DNA of 64,000 nucleotides, from NCBI GenBank assembly GCA_937770485.1, contig CALJHX010000042.1, forward strand, positions 1 to 64,000. The letters are read 5' to 3'. Of the stretch, positions 1 to 9,649 are shown one piece after another. This DNA comes from an uncultured Verrucomicrobiae bacterium. Lineage in GTDB: Bacteria > Verrucomicrobiota > Verrucomicrobiia > Limisphaerales > UBA1096. A program made the position numbers and the translations under genes. The notes under the pieces were generated by a model. It was given only the letters and a program-made list of their open reading frames with translations. It had not been told where the DNA came from and ran no database searches. Each line of letters begins with the position of its first letter. Positions within the stretch are counted from its first letter, which is position 1.

Positions 1-73
1 ACCCCGGACGGGACTCGAACCCATAACATTCTGCTTAGAAGGCAGACGCTCTATCCAGTTGAGCTACCGGGGC
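1..73 (-). tRNA. tRNA-Arg (anticodon TCT)
   Basis: The reverse complement folds into a cloverleaf: a 7-bp acceptor stem (first pair G-U), a D arm, a 5-bp anticodon stem around the loop CTTCTAA, a 5-base variable loop and a T arm with TTCGAGT. Loop positions 3-5 give anticodon TCT, which reads AGA (and AGG) arginine codons. The discriminator base and any encoded CCA lie just outside the window, so the gene is complete except for its last base. No integrase or duplicated tRNA end is visible next to it. Confidence 0.93.
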
Positions 74-587
74 GGCCTTGGTTTGCTGCCAAGGCGAGGG
101 TTGCCAATTAAACCCTCGAACGTCAAGACTCCACGCGCGGAATCCTTTGCCACTTGAGCACCGAGGGTGATGCCAATGGTGTTCTTTTTGAAATGGTTTG
201 AACTTTGCTGACGTTGCGGGTGCGGGGCTAGAGGTTGCTCGTCTACTGATAGCACTTGCTGACGTCTTCCTTTTTAGACTGTTACTCGTAGCCAATGGCG
301 CGGGCCGTGTTCGGGGTGACCTTTTCTGTGCCAACGCTCGATGATGACCTCCAAGCCATCAGGGCCATCAGATAAATGGGCCCAATGAGAACCCTTCCCT
401 CGAACAGGAGGCTAAGCGCTCTGTAATCGGGAAAAGCGTCAATTGCAGATGAACCCTCTGCAGCTTTGTCGGTTATGCCCGGTAGACTGTTGGTGCCGGG
501 GGAGGCTTGAGCCAGAGTAAAGACGGGGTTCTTCATCGGTATTGCTTCGGGATACCAAGCAATTCTGGCAAAGCGAATCAAAATTGA
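74..587. other. Intergenic region with one doubtful small ORF
   Basis: No convincing gene lies between the tRNA and ftsY. On the minus strand an open frame at 282..536 would encode 84 residues starting MKNPVF and ending AIGYE, with a hydrophobic patch (LIGPIYLMALMA) in the middle. It has no clear ribosome binding site and resembles no family I know. It could be a small gene, or a decayed gene end downstream of ftsY. Confidence 0.3.
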
Positions 588-612
588 GCGCTTATTCTTC
601 GAAGAATAGCGC
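588..612 (-). terminator. Hairpin overlapping the ftsY stop codon
   Basis: A near-perfect palindrome, GCGC(T)TATTCTTC followed by GAAGAATA-GCGC, covers the last codons and stop of ftsY. In the ftsY direction it is followed by a short T-rich stretch (TCAATTTTGATTC). This could be an intrinsic terminator whose stem is partly coding. The T run is weak, so it might instead be an RNA-stabilising hairpin. Confidence 0.4.
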
Positions 613-1503
613 CCGCGCGTAGTCGGCCGCAGAGAAGGGTCGGAGATCGTCGGGTTGCTCGCCCAGCCCGATGAACTTGACCGGCAAATCAAGTTCGTGC
701 TGGATAGCCACGACCATTCCGCCCCTAGAGGTACCGTCTAGCTTGGTGATGACCAGCCCCGTCAGCGGGACGGACTTGTTGAATTCCCGCGCTTGGGTCA
801 GCGCGTTCATCCCGGTCGAGGCATCGATCACGAGCAGCGTTTCGTGCGGCGCGCCTTCGACCTTGTCGCCGATCACGCGGTGCAGTTTCTCGAGTTCGCG
901 CATCAGGTTGTGCTTTGTGTGGAGTCGGCCGGCGGTGTCGATGAATAGATAATCATTGTCCTTGCCAAGCGCTGATTTGGCGGCGTCGTGGGCGATTGAG
1001 GCGGGGTCTGCACCGTAGTTGCTGCTGACGACCGGGATGTCGAGCCGCGTACCCCAGAGGTTCAACTGCTCGATGGCGGCGGCGCGAAAGGTGTCGCACG
1101 CGGCTAACATCGGCTTGCCGCCGGCGGCCTTCACGCGGTGGGCGAGCTTGGCGGCGGTGGTGGTTTTGCCGGCGCCATTCACTCCGACCAGCGAGACGAC
1201 CGTCAACCCGTCGTGCTTGGCCAAGCCGGTGGTGTTGTCGCCGAGGCACGACATGACTTCTGCCTGGGCGACCTCGAGCACGCTTCCCGAATTGCCGCCG
1301 CTCGACTCGTATTTTTCTCGGACGGCATCGATGACGCGTCCAGTGACCGCGAGGCCCATGTCGGAGGCGACCAGGGCGGCTTCGAGTTCCTCGATATCGT
1401 CCTCGGTGAGCTTGGGTGAGCGGGAGATGATCCGGCGGATTTCGGTCGACAACTTGGACTGCGTATTCTTGAGCCCGGAAAAGAGTTTTGTGAATAAACC
1501 CAT
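592..1503 (-). CDS. ftsY: Signal recognition particle receptor FtsY
   Basis: FtsY is the SRP receptor: a GTPase that docks ribosome-SRP complexes at the inner membrane for co-translational insertion. The 303-residue product has a four-helix N domain (about 1-95) and a G domain with the P-loop GVNGAGKT (107-114), DTFRAAA near 137, DTAGR (189-193), TKLD (253-256) and the C-terminal GLGEQPDDLRPF. The acidic A domain of E. coli FtsY is absent, as in many other phyla. The PHP gene ends 4 bp upstream, so ftsY is the last gene of a nusB > PHP > ftsY run. Confidence 0.97.
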   Translation of the reverse strand: MGLFTKLFSGLKNTQSKLSTEIRRIISRSPKLTEDDIEELEAALVASDMGLAVTGRVIDAVREKYESSGGNSGSVLEVAQAEVMSCLGDNTTGLAKHDGLTVVSLVGVNGAGKTTTAAKLAHRVKAAGGKPMLAACDTFRAAAIEQLNLWGTRLDIPVVSSNYGADPASIAHDAAKSALGKDNDYLFIDTAGRLHTKHNLMRELEKLHRVIGDKVEGAPHETLLVIDASTGMNALTQAREFNKSVPLTGLVITKLDGTSRGGMVVAIQHELDLPVKFIGLGEQPDDLRPFSAADYARALFFEE

Positions 1504-1507
1504 CTGG

Positions 1508-2344
1508 TTAAATTTGACTGCTCGCGGTGGAGCGAGGGAGGCGGCGTTTCATTTCATCGAGGATTTCGTACGGCACACGAACAGTCCCGATGAGGGGGTG
1601 CCGGCCCCTGGAAGGTCCGTGGCAATCCGACCCGCCGGTGATGAGAAGGCCAAGGCGTGTGGCCATTTCGCGGTAACGCTTGGCGGTGCTCTTGGGATGA
1701 CTGCTGTGCCAGCACTCGAGACCGTCGAGACCAGCCTCAACTAGGCGGGGGATCAAGTGGTCGATCTTGTTTAGGCCTGGATGAGCCATCACAGCCAAAC
1801 CGCCAGCTTGGTGGATCAGCCGGATGCCCTCATCGACGCCGGCGTTGACCTTCGGAACCCAGCCCGGCGCACTCTTCCGCAGATAACGGGTGAATGCCTC
1901 GTCCATTGTGCTGCAAAAGCCGTGCTTGACCAGTGCCCGAGCCACATGGGGCCGGCCGGGGGCCTTGCATTTCGCCAGGTCGAAAACCTGATCGGCGTGC
2001 AGGGCCACACCGATCGAGTTGAGTTGGCGAACTAGGCCGTGTACGCGATCGGTTCGGTTTTTTTGGTAGCGGGTAGTTTCACGGATTAGTTCCTCGTTGT
2101 CCGTGTCGAGGTAGTAGCCTAGTAGGTGCATCTCGTGTCCATCGATATCGGTTGAAAGCTCGGTGCCGGGGATGAACTCGATATCGCGCTCGGCACAGGC
2201 CTTGGCCAAGCGGGGGCAACCTTCGATGGTGTCGTGGTCGGTCAGCGCAATGGCCGCAAGATTCATTTTCTGCGCCTCCTCGGCCACTTGCTCGGGGGTG
2301 GAGACGCCGTCCGAGTAGACGGTGTGTAGGTGCAGGTCGATCAA
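1508..2344 (-). CDS. PHP-domain metal-dependent phosphoesterase
   Basis: The 278-residue protein begins MIDLHLHTVYSDG, the first metal-binding motif of the PHP superfamily (HxH with a downstream Asp), followed by ALTDHDTIEG, a PGTELS stretch, AVMAHPG and GGSDCHG. This is the layout of the stand-alone YciV/TrpH-like family, whose characterised members hydrolyse 3',5'-nucleotide bisphosphates or act as 5'-3' exonucleases on short RNA. The sequence does not settle the substrate. The gene sits between nusB (34 bp upstream) and ftsY (4 bp downstream), suggesting co-transcription. Confidence 0.9.
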   Translation of the reverse strand: MIDLHLHTVYSDGVSTPEQVAEEAQKMNLAAIALTDHDTIEGCPRLAKACAERDIEFIPGTELSTDIDGHEMHLLGYYLDTDNEELIRETTRYQKNRTDRVHGLVRQLNSIGVALHADQVFDLAKCKAPGRPHVARALVKHGFCSTMDEAFTRYLRKSAPGWVPKVNAGVDEGIRLIHQAGGLAVMAHPGLNKIDHLIPRLVEAGLDGLECWHSSHPKSTAKRYREMATRLGLLITGGSDCHGPSRGRHPLIGTVRVPYEILDEMKRRLPRSTASSQI

Positions 2345-2378
2345 TGGCTTGATGAAGCGTTTCTCCCGGTGAGTTTGC

Positions 2379-2882
2379 TCAGTTGGCGGAAGTTCGGGCC
2401 GGGCGCATGAGGTTGCCCTTGACCTTGTCGAGAATGCCGTTGACGAATCGTCCGCTGTTCTCGGTGGAAAACTTTTTGGCGATGTCGATCGCCTCGTTGA
2501 TGCTGACGACCGGGGGGATGTCCTCCCTGTGCAGCATCTCGTAAATGGCCAGCCGCAGAATGTTTCGATCTACCTTGGCGATCCGGGCAATATCCCAGTT
2601 GCGTGTCTGTTCCTCAATGATGCCGTCCAACTCGCTGAGTTTTTCCAAGACGCCGCGTATGAGGGGGTCGCCAAACTTCCGGACTTCATCGTCCTCAGAG
2701 GTCGACGTCGTCGGCTCGGATGCCTCACCCCAGGTGGATGCCTTGTGATCCTCGGCGATTGCAGCGCTGGTTTGGGATTCCCAAAAGCGCTCAAGATCCT
2801 CCTCGATTGCCTCGGGAGGGTTCATCTCATGTTGAAAAAGGAACTGGATGGCCCGTTCGCGGGCCAGACGGCGAAATCGCAT
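2379..2882 (-). CDS. nusB: Transcription antitermination protein NusB
   Basis: NusB forms part of the rRNA antitermination complex and binds boxA RNA with NusE (S10). The product has the family's all-helical pattern: MRFRRLARERAIQFLFQ at the N-terminus, then a C-terminal half with LRLAIYEML, SINEAIDIAKKFS and RFVNGILDKV. I use the ATG at 2882 (167 aa), because an upstream in-frame start at 2930 would add 16 residues not seen in NusB and would run into the preceding gene. A Ser/Glu/Thr-rich insert of about 30 residues (around 55-85) makes it longer than E. coli NusB. Confidence 0.93.
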   Translation of the reverse strand: MRFRRLARERAIQFLFQHEMNPPEAIEEDLERFWESQTSAAIAEDHKASTWGEASEPTTSTSEDDEVRKFGDPLIRGVLEKLSELDGIIEEQTRNWDIARIAKVDRNILRLAIYEMLHREDIPPVVSINEAIDIAKKFSTENSGRFVNGILDKVKGNLMRPARTSAN

Positions 2883-2926
2883 CGACGGGATAATGGATGA
2901 AAACGGTTTTAAGGAAAATGCAAAAA

Positions 2927-4342
2927 TCACCCAGAAGCTGAAATAGCCCTCAAATCAGCTCGAACCGTCTCGTAGGATGTGCTGAAACGCATTACGTTTG
3001 GGTCGGGCTCGATATTCTGGGCCTTACAGGCGGCGCTATAGAGGTCGGGCCACCAGTTGCGATGCTCCGTTTTGCTGTCCTTGCGGTATTGATTCCAGTC
3101 CATCAACACACGAGACCAGCAGTCATCACCGTAGTCGATTGCTGCTTTGGTGTTGTCAAATTCCGGGAGGTACCAGTTGCGGCCGATGCGGGCATGCAGC
3201 ACCTCGTCAGCCCAGTCATAATCCTGAAAGAGCGCGGACAACGGGTTGCTGGAATCCAGCGCTACTTCCCACTCGAAGCGTTTCCCCGTTCGTGGCATCA
3301 ACCCCTGTTCGATGAAGTAGAGGACGGCATGCCGTTCCATCGGGGTGAGTTGGGTGTTGAGAGCGTGCGACCAGTTAAAGTTGACCATGACTGTTTTGGG
3401 CCAGTCGATGCCAAGGTTCACAAAGCCCACTTCGCCCATCATGGCGTGCCGTGCTTCGTCCCAAAGTTGGCGAGTCATATCGCGGTAGTAACCCCACGGC
3501 TTACCTGTTGTTTCGGCGATGATACTTGACATCATCTCCGGCACATCAATTTCCCGAAGCCGTTTGTAAAACATTATTAGCGTCTTGGGCTCCGGTGGAT
3601 ATTGCTCGTCATAAAGAAACGACTCCGCATTGACAGCCATGTTGTATGGGTCGGGAAAGCGCTCATCGCGCCTGGGTGCACCATCGTACTGGTATGGTGT
3701 GGCTGAGTGTTGACGTTTGACTATTTGCTGGGCTTCTTCACTAGAAGCCTCGGTGTTGGACAGGCATTGGCTTAACAGGCCAAGCCAGGATTGAGATTCC
3801 GCACGCTGTTTTTCAGCAACCAATTCGTCAATGGTGGCTTGACCAATTGCAAGCATTTCGCCGATCTCTAGCAGGGCAAAACGGATAATTCTCACACTCG
3901 GGTGGTCGGCCAGCGGGTTGGTGTCGGCCAAGTGCTGTTGAAGGGCACTCTGCAGTGAAGGGAGTGCCGTCTCGTAAACTCCAAGTAAAAATTCAACAGT
4001 TGTTGGGGCGGCGAGAATCTCATCAAATAAAATCTCAAGGTGTTTGTCTGGCACTGACTCGAGTCCAAGCGGCGGCTCTCGCATTTCACCAACGCGCTGT
4101 CGAAGGGCTGCGACATGCTCAGTGCAATAATAGGAGTGCAGACTGTAAGTCATTTTAAGCTCATAAATCGGCTCAGAGGAGATACGGTTATTGAAAATCT
4201 GATGCAGCCTCTTGAGTGAATAGTGATAGCACTTCAGCCGATAAACACATTCTTCCACAGATAGACCTGGGCGCTGCGCCTCATCAAAGGTGCAGATACC
4301 TGCAAGCGGCGGAAGTTTTCCGGTCGGGAGGTTCTTTGTCAT
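2927..4342 (-). CDS. Ferritin-like fold protein of unknown function
   Basis: The 471-residue soluble protein has no signal peptide. A DEARHAMMGE motif near residue 298, with helical segments around it, is typical of ferritin-like di-iron or DUF455-type proteins, where such an ExxH supplies metal ligands; a matching acidic helix upstream (MMSSIIAETTG) fits. I do not recognise a named enzyme. Its ATG overlaps the stop of the CotH-type gene by four bases (ATGA), so the two are probably translationally coupled; nusB starts 44 bp downstream. Iron storage, oxygenation and redox roles all remain possible. Confidence 0.6.
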   Translation of the reverse strand: MTKNLPTGKLPPLAGICTFDEAQRPGLSVEECVYRLKCYHYSLKRLHQIFNNRISSEPIYELKMTYSLHSYYCTEHVAALRQRVGEMREPPLGLESVPDKHLEILFDEILAAPTTVEFLLGVYETALPSLQSALQQHLADTNPLADHPSVRIIRFALLEIGEMLAIGQATIDELVAEKQRAESQSWLGLLSQCLSNTEASSEEAQQIVKRQHSATPYQYDGAPRRDERFPDPYNMAVNAESFLYDEQYPPEPKTLIMFYKRLREIDVPEMMSSIIAETTGKPWGYYRDMTRQLWDEARHAMMGEVGFVNLGIDWPKTVMVNFNWSHALNTQLTPMERHAVLYFIEQGLMPRTGKRFEWEVALDSSNPLSALFQDYDWADEVLHARIGRNWYLPEFDNTKAAIDYGDDCWSRVLMDWNQYRKDSKTEHRNWWPDLYSAACKAQNIEPDPNVMRFSTSYETVRADLRAISASG

Positions 4343-7300
4343 GGTGTTGAAACACGGTAGAACTGCTGCCCTTCGCCATCATTAGGCGAGACGACGAATT
4401 CCACGACTTTCGTTTTTGTTACGAATTCATTTTTCTCCAGTTTCCTCCACTTCCCTGAAGCGAGGTCGTCGCTGGTATGAAGGGAATACGTGTTTCCGGG
4501 AAGCCCCAGGAATCGGATGGCCATTCTTCCACCCGTTAGACTTAATTCGCTGGATAAAAATAGAATGTCGCCTGGGGTGCCACCGGGTACGAGGCTTGCG
4601 CGCCAGTTGGTTGGGTCGTGTTCATTGCCAAGGTTCTTGGTAAGCTCGAGCGATGAGCCATTACCACTTGCTTCATTTGGCCAAGGCGGTTCGTCGGAAT
4701 AGTTTACAGAGTAAATAACTTGGCCGTCAGGATCAATCAGTTGGATTTCCTCGCCGGAGTTTGAAAGACTCCCTCCGTAGGTGCCTAGGATTGGAGCATT
4801 CGGGTATTTGGCGATAAATGCGGCTGGATCGTCATTTGGTATAAGAAGGCCAGATTCCCAGGGGGCTAGCGTTCCCTCCTCGAATGCAAAGTTAACTCCA
4901 GACAACGTGATTCCTTCTAAATTAACAGAGAAGCCAGTTGTATTCTTGAGTTCAATAAACTCAAAAAGTTTCCCGTCTATCGGATTATACATCAACTCTG
5001 TGACCTTGAGCGCTGCCGAGGGGGAAATAATAATCGACGCAGTGGTTGGCGCACTCCAGGTTTCCCCGCTTTTTGCGCGGACAGTAATGGTGGATGTCTT
5101 GTCGATGGTGACTGGTATGCCGGATGAGTCCAGGGCGGAAGCAGCAAAATTGAAGCTCAGATCCTTGTCGGACCGGGAGCCGCGATGCACCTCGACGGCG
5201 AAGACATTTTTGCCCGTTCTAAACTTGGGAACTTCAACAAAGTAGGGGAAAAAGATGCGGCTGTTCCTGCTGGAGTTTCGTGTAATAGAGTAAGTGGCAT
5301 AACGAATCGTTCCCAGTTTCATGTTACTTCGGAATAACTCCCGTCCGTTCAGGTAAACAGCGGCACCATCATCTCGCAACAAATTGATAAGCAGTGACTT
5401 GTCGGTTGATTCGCCCATCTGGAACTCCTTCCGGAAATAGATTGTTGTGTGGAATTTCGAACTGGGCTCTGAACCGCGATCAACTGCGGTGCCCTCGTCG
5501 CCGTCGCCATAGCCAAGCTCGGCCTTGCCGCTTTTCCATTCACTGTCGTTGTACTCGATAGCGGTCCAATCGACCCTGTCGAGCCTGGTTCCCGTGTCGA
5601 GATACTTCCACTCGGAGTTTATCGGTATGATCGGTTCAGTTTCTGCTTGGCTAAGCCGGGTGGCTTTTGGGTTGATGTCGCCGTTTGACATGCGCGGATC
5701 CGTGCCATCCGTCGTGTAGTACACCTCATCACTTTGTGCGCTGACGCCAAGTTTGAAGCCGGGAAGAGCTGCCCCTTCAGTCATGCTCAAGAGGGGAGAT
5801 TGGATGGAATCAAACTGGGTGTCCATCCAGTTCAAACGTTGGGAAATCCAAGCCTTTAACTGCCCAATTTCCGTCTTGAAGCCGGTCTTTGAGTTTACCA
5901 GGCGCCACTTGGTGAAGTTGCGCTGAGCTGCCTCATCAAGTAGTTCCTCCCATTCGCCTATAATTTTAAATATGTTTTTCTGGGACATTACATTGCCTCG
6001 CACCTCACCCCAGCGCTGGGCGTACTCTTCCTTGAATGACTTATTGCTCATGACACGCGACCACCACCCGTGTCTATAAGAGCCAGACCAGCCGACGGGG
6101 TCCGCAGCCCTCCCGTCATCGTCGCAACCCATCGTGCGGTCAAAGTCCCACACCGGGCCGTACTCGATGCGCTTGTTGCGGTCCTTGAAAAAATAAGTGC
6201 TCAACCGGAGACCGTCCGGGTTTTTGGTGAACTCGTTGAGCATGTGGTGGTCGATCCACGACAGTGGGTCAATGTAGTCTCGGTACTTTGTGGTGTGGCT
6301 TAAAGTCTTGTACATCGCGTTAATATAGGCGCGTGCATAGCCGCTTTGCTTGGCGGTGATGTCATCCTCCTTGGGCTCCAGCCACTTGATGCCCTCCCCG
6401 CCGGCGCTAAATCCGGAGTCACCTGGATCGGGTCGGTCGATTTTAAAGATGTAGCCCCCTGTGATTTCAGGGTCGGAATTATCGTCCGGAGCCATGCGGG
6501 TTATGTTGACCCGGTTTTTGTCCCGCTTGATTTTTTCCATAAACGAGTAAACGCCAACGTAATCGTTATAGCTCAGGGCTCCGCCGTTCGTGTTAACGAA
6601 CACCTCGCAAAACCGAGTGCGAACGGCGTAACGACCGATCTGGTTGCTCAGTTCGTAAACCAACGCATTGCGGATGAGCGCACGGTCGAAATTATACGGG
6701 GCGTATAGAATCCAGTCCGATTCTTCCGGCATTCCCAAAGGGGAGATATCCCTGTCATCTCCAAAGTCGTCACGAGCTTCGACGGCGAACGCTTTTTTGG
6801 CGCGATTCAGCGAACTGGAACCCCGTATTCTGATCCCAACGCGGGTGTCAAGGGTCGGGCCGTCCATCAATTTGGTACGGCCATCTTCGCCGGGTTCGTA
6901 AATGGACATGTGAGCATTCTTATAAGGGTCGGACGGGATGGTTCCACCCTTAAAATTTTCAATCACGATGACAGGCAAGTTTGACGAAAACTTTCGCACG
7001 TTCGATGCGAGTTGCAGATACTCCCGAGTAACCGGTGCTCCACCGTAGCCATCCTCGGTGAAACACCGGGCGCAAACGAGGGTGGATTTTGTAATCCTGA
7101 TGGCGCTAGTGTATTTTTTTGAGGATGCGGTGGGTACTGATCCGTCGGTGGTGTAGCGGACAATCTCCCCCTCTACAGAAGGCTTGAGGGTGATTGAACT
7201 GGAAGAGGGAAAACTACCGCTTGGCTTTGAAAAAACCGGATCACCCGGTTGGGGCGGGGATTGGCTCGTGTTCGGACTCCCCGGCGTCGGAGTGGACAGA

Positions 7301-8304
7301 AACACCTGCTTGGTCGAGTCGAACGCAGTGACTCGTCCGGCGAGAAGAGTGGGCATGACAAAGAACTGATTGCGGTCTGTGCGATGGTTTAAAGCGTGCA
7401 CAGACAGCACATTGTTCGCGCCGGGTTTCAAAAGGCGAATATGGTTCGTCAAATCAAAATCAAAAAAGGTAAGATCTCGATTGTCGTTGGTCGCATAGGA
7501 GCTGTACTTCGGCTTCTCGATAGAATTGAAAGTGGCGACTTTTTCACCGTTTAGGTAGGCAATAAAGCCGTCATCAAATTGGATTCTGAGAATTAGGTAA
7601 TCTAGTGTGTCTTGATTTTTTATTGAGAATTTCTTGCGAAGCCAAATGGCCCGCTTCGAGGTGCTTATCTTGGTCTTGATCAAGCTCTTTAGAACGGTTC
7701 CGGATTTTTCAAAACCAAAACCAGAACGTCCATTACTCCAGTTACTTGTTAACTTGAAGTTTGTCTCAGTCCACTTTTCCTGTGCGTTAATGCTCGCTGG
7801 TGCCAGGTAACTAAAAGTTGAGTGTGCGGGTATGACTTCAGTCGGGGCCTCCATCATTGGAACCCCGTACGATTGGTTGTCGTTCAACGCCGGAAAACTG
7901 GGGGTATACTTGTCTGCAAAATTGCCATCCGGCTTGGCCAAACCGAGGAATTCGCCAGCCCGCGATAACCTGAAACTGGTGTGCAAGGGCCGGCGGGGGT
8001 CGGCGATGTTGTTTCCGGACGCATGCACCAGCAGGAATCCGCCGGGGGGGATGCTCACATCGGGGAATGTCCACTTCAGCGGGCTCTCCAGTTCGTCACT
8101 CAAGCCCCATCCCAGTAGTTTGGCCGGTTCGTTGCCGGGATTGTGCAGTTCGATCCAGTCGGAGTCCTCGCCGAAGTTGTCTTTCAGCGACTTGTCGTTG
8201 GCGGCAACAATCTCGCTGATGAACGGGTCGCTTGCCTCGCTGGTAATAGCTAGGGCAAGCCACAAAAAACCGGTCAGTATCGTGATGGGTAATTTTAGTC
8301 GCAT
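4339..8304 (-). CDS. Secreted CotH-family protein with lamin-tail domains
   Basis: The 1,321-residue protein starts with a signal peptide (about 1-24, ending SEA). It then shows an N-terminal lamin-tail domain (FISEIVAAN...WIELHNPG), a module with DDGFIAYLNGE, a chitobiase C-terminal-like segment (IVRYTTDGSVPT), a CotH domain with VWDFDRTMGCDDDGR near 715-730, a second TTDGTDP segment, a second YLNG module (DDGAAVYLNGRE), and a C-terminal lamin-tail domain (VTELMYNP...FEFIELKN). Known CotH proteins are atypical protein kinases of spore coats; in Verrucomicrobia and Planctomycetes they are large secreted proteins of unknown role. An extracellular structural or degradative role is inferred. Confidence 0.85.
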   Translation of the reverse strand: MRLKLPITILTGFLWLALAITSEASDPFISEIVAANDKSLKDNFGEDSDWIELHNPGNEPAKLLGWGLSDELESPLKWTFPDVSIPPGGFLLVHASGNNIADPRRPLHTSFRLSRAGEFLGLAKPDGNFADKYTPSFPALNDNQSYGVPMMEAPTEVIPAHSTFSYLAPASINAQEKWTETNFKLTSNWSNGRSGFGFEKSGTVLKSLIKTKISTSKRAIWLRKKFSIKNQDTLDYLILRIQFDDGFIAYLNGEKVATFNSIEKPKYSSYATNDNRDLTFFDFDLTNHIRLLKPGANNVLSVHALNHRTDRNQFFVMPTLLAGRVTAFDSTKQVFLSTPTPGSPNTSQSPPQPGDPVFSKPSGSFPSSSSITLKPSVEGEIVRYTTDGSVPTASSKKYTSAIRITKSTLVCARCFTEDGYGGAPVTREYLQLASNVRKFSSNLPVIVIENFKGGTIPSDPYKNAHMSIYEPGEDGRTKLMDGPTLDTRVGIRIRGSSSLNRAKKAFAVEARDDFGDDRDISPLGMPEESDWILYAPYNFDRALIRNALVYELSNQIGRYAVRTRFCEVFVNTNGGALSYNDYVGVYSFMEKIKRDKNRVNITRMAPDDNSDPEITGGYIFKIDRPDPGDSGFSAGGEGIKWLEPKEDDITAKQSGYARAYINAMYKTLSHTTKYRDYIDPLSWIDHHMLNEFTKNPDGLRLSTYFFKDRNKRIEYGPVWDFDRTMGCDDDGRAADPVGWSGSYRHGWWSRVMSNKSFKEEYAQRWGEVRGNVMSQKNIFKIIGEWEELLDEAAQRNFTKWRLVNSKTGFKTEIGQLKAWISQRLNWMDTQFDSIQSPLLSMTEGAALPGFKLGVSAQSDEVYYTTDGTDPRMSNGDINPKATRLSQAETEPIIPINSEWKYLDTGTRLDRVDWTAIEYNDSEWKSGKAELGYGDGDEGTAVDRGSEPSSKFHTTIYFRKEFQMGESTDKSLLINLLRDDGAAVYLNGRELFRSNMKLGTIRYATYSITRNSSRNSRIFFPYFVEVPKFRTGKNVFAVEVHRGSRSDKDLSFNFAASALDSSGIPVTIDKTSTITVRAKSGETWSAPTTASIIISPSAALKVTELMYNPIDGKLFEFIELKNTTGFSVNLEGITLSGVNFAFEEGTLAPWESGLLIPNDDPAAFIAKYPNAPILGTYGGSLSNSGEEIQLIDPDGQVIYSVNYSDEPPWPNEASGNGSSLELTKNLGNEHDPTNWRASLVPGGTPGDILFLSSELSLTGGRMAIRFLGLPGNTYSLHTSDDLASGKWRKLEKNEFVTKTKVVEFVVSPNDGEGQQFYRVSTP

Positions 8305-8383
8305 ATCGAACTCAAAGTCGCGCCATCCCCTCTAAGGGCGCGTGGAAATCTACCCTGCTTGGCCAAGCGGCAAAAGCTGAATA

Positions 8384-9649
8384 TCATGCGGCCCGATCAC
8401 CCGGATTCAAGTCTTTCAGGGCAGATTCGCGCTCAAGCAATGCCGGGTGATCGTAATGAAAGCCGCTGTACCACGGGTGAGGGGTGAGATTGCTCAGGTT
8501 TTCTCGATTGAGTTTTCGAAGCGCTGTGATCATGGGCTCACTGGAGTTCACCGCGTCTGCCGCGAAGGCGTCCGCCTCGTATTCGAACTTACGGGACCAA
8601 AGGCTCGACAGAGGTGATAGCCAAAACGTCACCGTCCCGGCGAGAAGGCTAAACAGCAAAAAGGCCGGTGCGATTCCGGCTTCGCTACTAAAACCAAAAG
8701 CACCCGTGAACCAGGACTGCCCTGCCAGCAAACTCAACCCCCAAAAACCAGCTAACGTGGTGACAAACGACCACGTGATCATTTTCGGCACGTGGCGGAG
8801 TTTGTAATGGCCTATCTCATGAGCCAAGACGGCTTCAAGTTCCTGCTCGCTCATCTGCTCCACAAGCGTGTCAAACAGCGCAATTCTCCGTCCCTTGCCT
8901 AACCCGGTAAAAAATGCGTTCGAATGTTTGGACCGCTTGCTGCCGTCCATCACTTGGATGCCGGCGTTGATAAACCCGGTGCGCTCGGCCAGTTTTTTTA
9001 ATCGCTCTTTCAGCGAACCATCCGGCAGAGGCGTGAACTTGTTAAACAGGGGAAGAATGAAAATTGGCGCCAACACACTCATCAAAAGTTGAAAAACCAC
9101 GACAACACCCCACGCCCACAACCACCAGTAATCGCCGCCTGCCCGGACCAGCCAAAGTATCAGAGCCAGCAGAGGTACCCCGATTGCAAAACTTAGCGCG
9201 ACCCCCTTGACCTGATCCGACCACCAAGTGCGCTGTGTCGAGTTGTTGAAACCAAACTGCTCCTCAAGCCGAAACTGCGACCACCATGAAAACGGCAGGC
9301 TCAACAACGACATCAGCAGTATCACTGCCCAAAGCGTGATGGCCAGTCCCCATGCGGATTGACCGGTCCGTTCCACGACTTGGGCAAAGAGCGATGCCAG
9401 CAAACCGCTGAAGAGCAGGGCGCAGAGTGCCGCCGTGCTGTAGCTGTCTGAGATCGTGCCAAAGCGGGCCTTGGCCAGAGTGTACTGAACCGACTTTTTG
9501 TATGTCACCGCATCCATGGTTTCCCGAAACGACTCCGGGACTTCAGCGGAATGTTTCCGCACGTGCGCGGCATTCACCCCATCGAGCCAAAGCTCAAAAA
9601 AATAGCGTATTAAAATCAGCCCAAGGGCAACAAAGGCGAAAGAGCTCAT
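8384..9649 (-). CDS. M48 family CAAX-prenyl-protease-like metallopeptidase (Ste24 type)
   Basis: This integral membrane zinc protease (421 aa) has several hydrophobic helices and the zinc motif HEIGH (in VLAHEIGHYK, near residue 276). A downstream glutamate in FEYEADAFAADA would be the third ligand. The N-terminal half follows the Ste24 pattern (ELWLDGVN, FGFNNSTQRTWWSDQVKG) rather than the short HtpX form. Bacterial homologues are thought to act in membrane protein quality control; prenylated substrates are not expected here. The start overlaps the bioA stop by four bases, so it is probably co-translated with bioA. Confidence 0.92.
   Translation of the reverse strand: MSSFAFVALGLILIRYFFELWLDGVNAAHVRKHSAEVPESFRETMDAVTYKKSVQYTLAKARFGTISDSYSTAALCALLFSGLLASLFAQVVERTGQSAWGLAITLWAVILLMSLLSLPFSWWSQFRLEEQFGFNNSTQRTWWSDQVKGVALSFAIGVPLLALILWLVRAGGDYWWLWAWGVVVVFQLLMSVLAPIFILPLFNKFTPLPDGSLKERLKKLAERTGFINAGIQVMDGSKRSKHSNAFFTGLGKGRRIALFDTLVEQMSEQELEAVLAHEIGHYKLRHVPKMITWSFVTTLAGFWGLSLLAGQSWFTGAFGFSSEAGIAPAFLLFSLLAGTVTFWLSPLSSLWSRKFEYEADAFAADAVNSSEPMITALRKLNRENLSNLTPHPWYSGFHYDHPALLERESALKDLNPGDRAA

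Noticed and set aside
1-592. Genomic island attachment site at the tRNA-Arg
   Set aside because: No integrase, no repeat of the tRNA 3' end and no phage genes are present in the window.
1019-1744. Plus-strand frame of 241 codons opposite ftsY and the PHP gene
   Set aside because: It is antisense to conserved motifs of both genes and has no recognisable domain.
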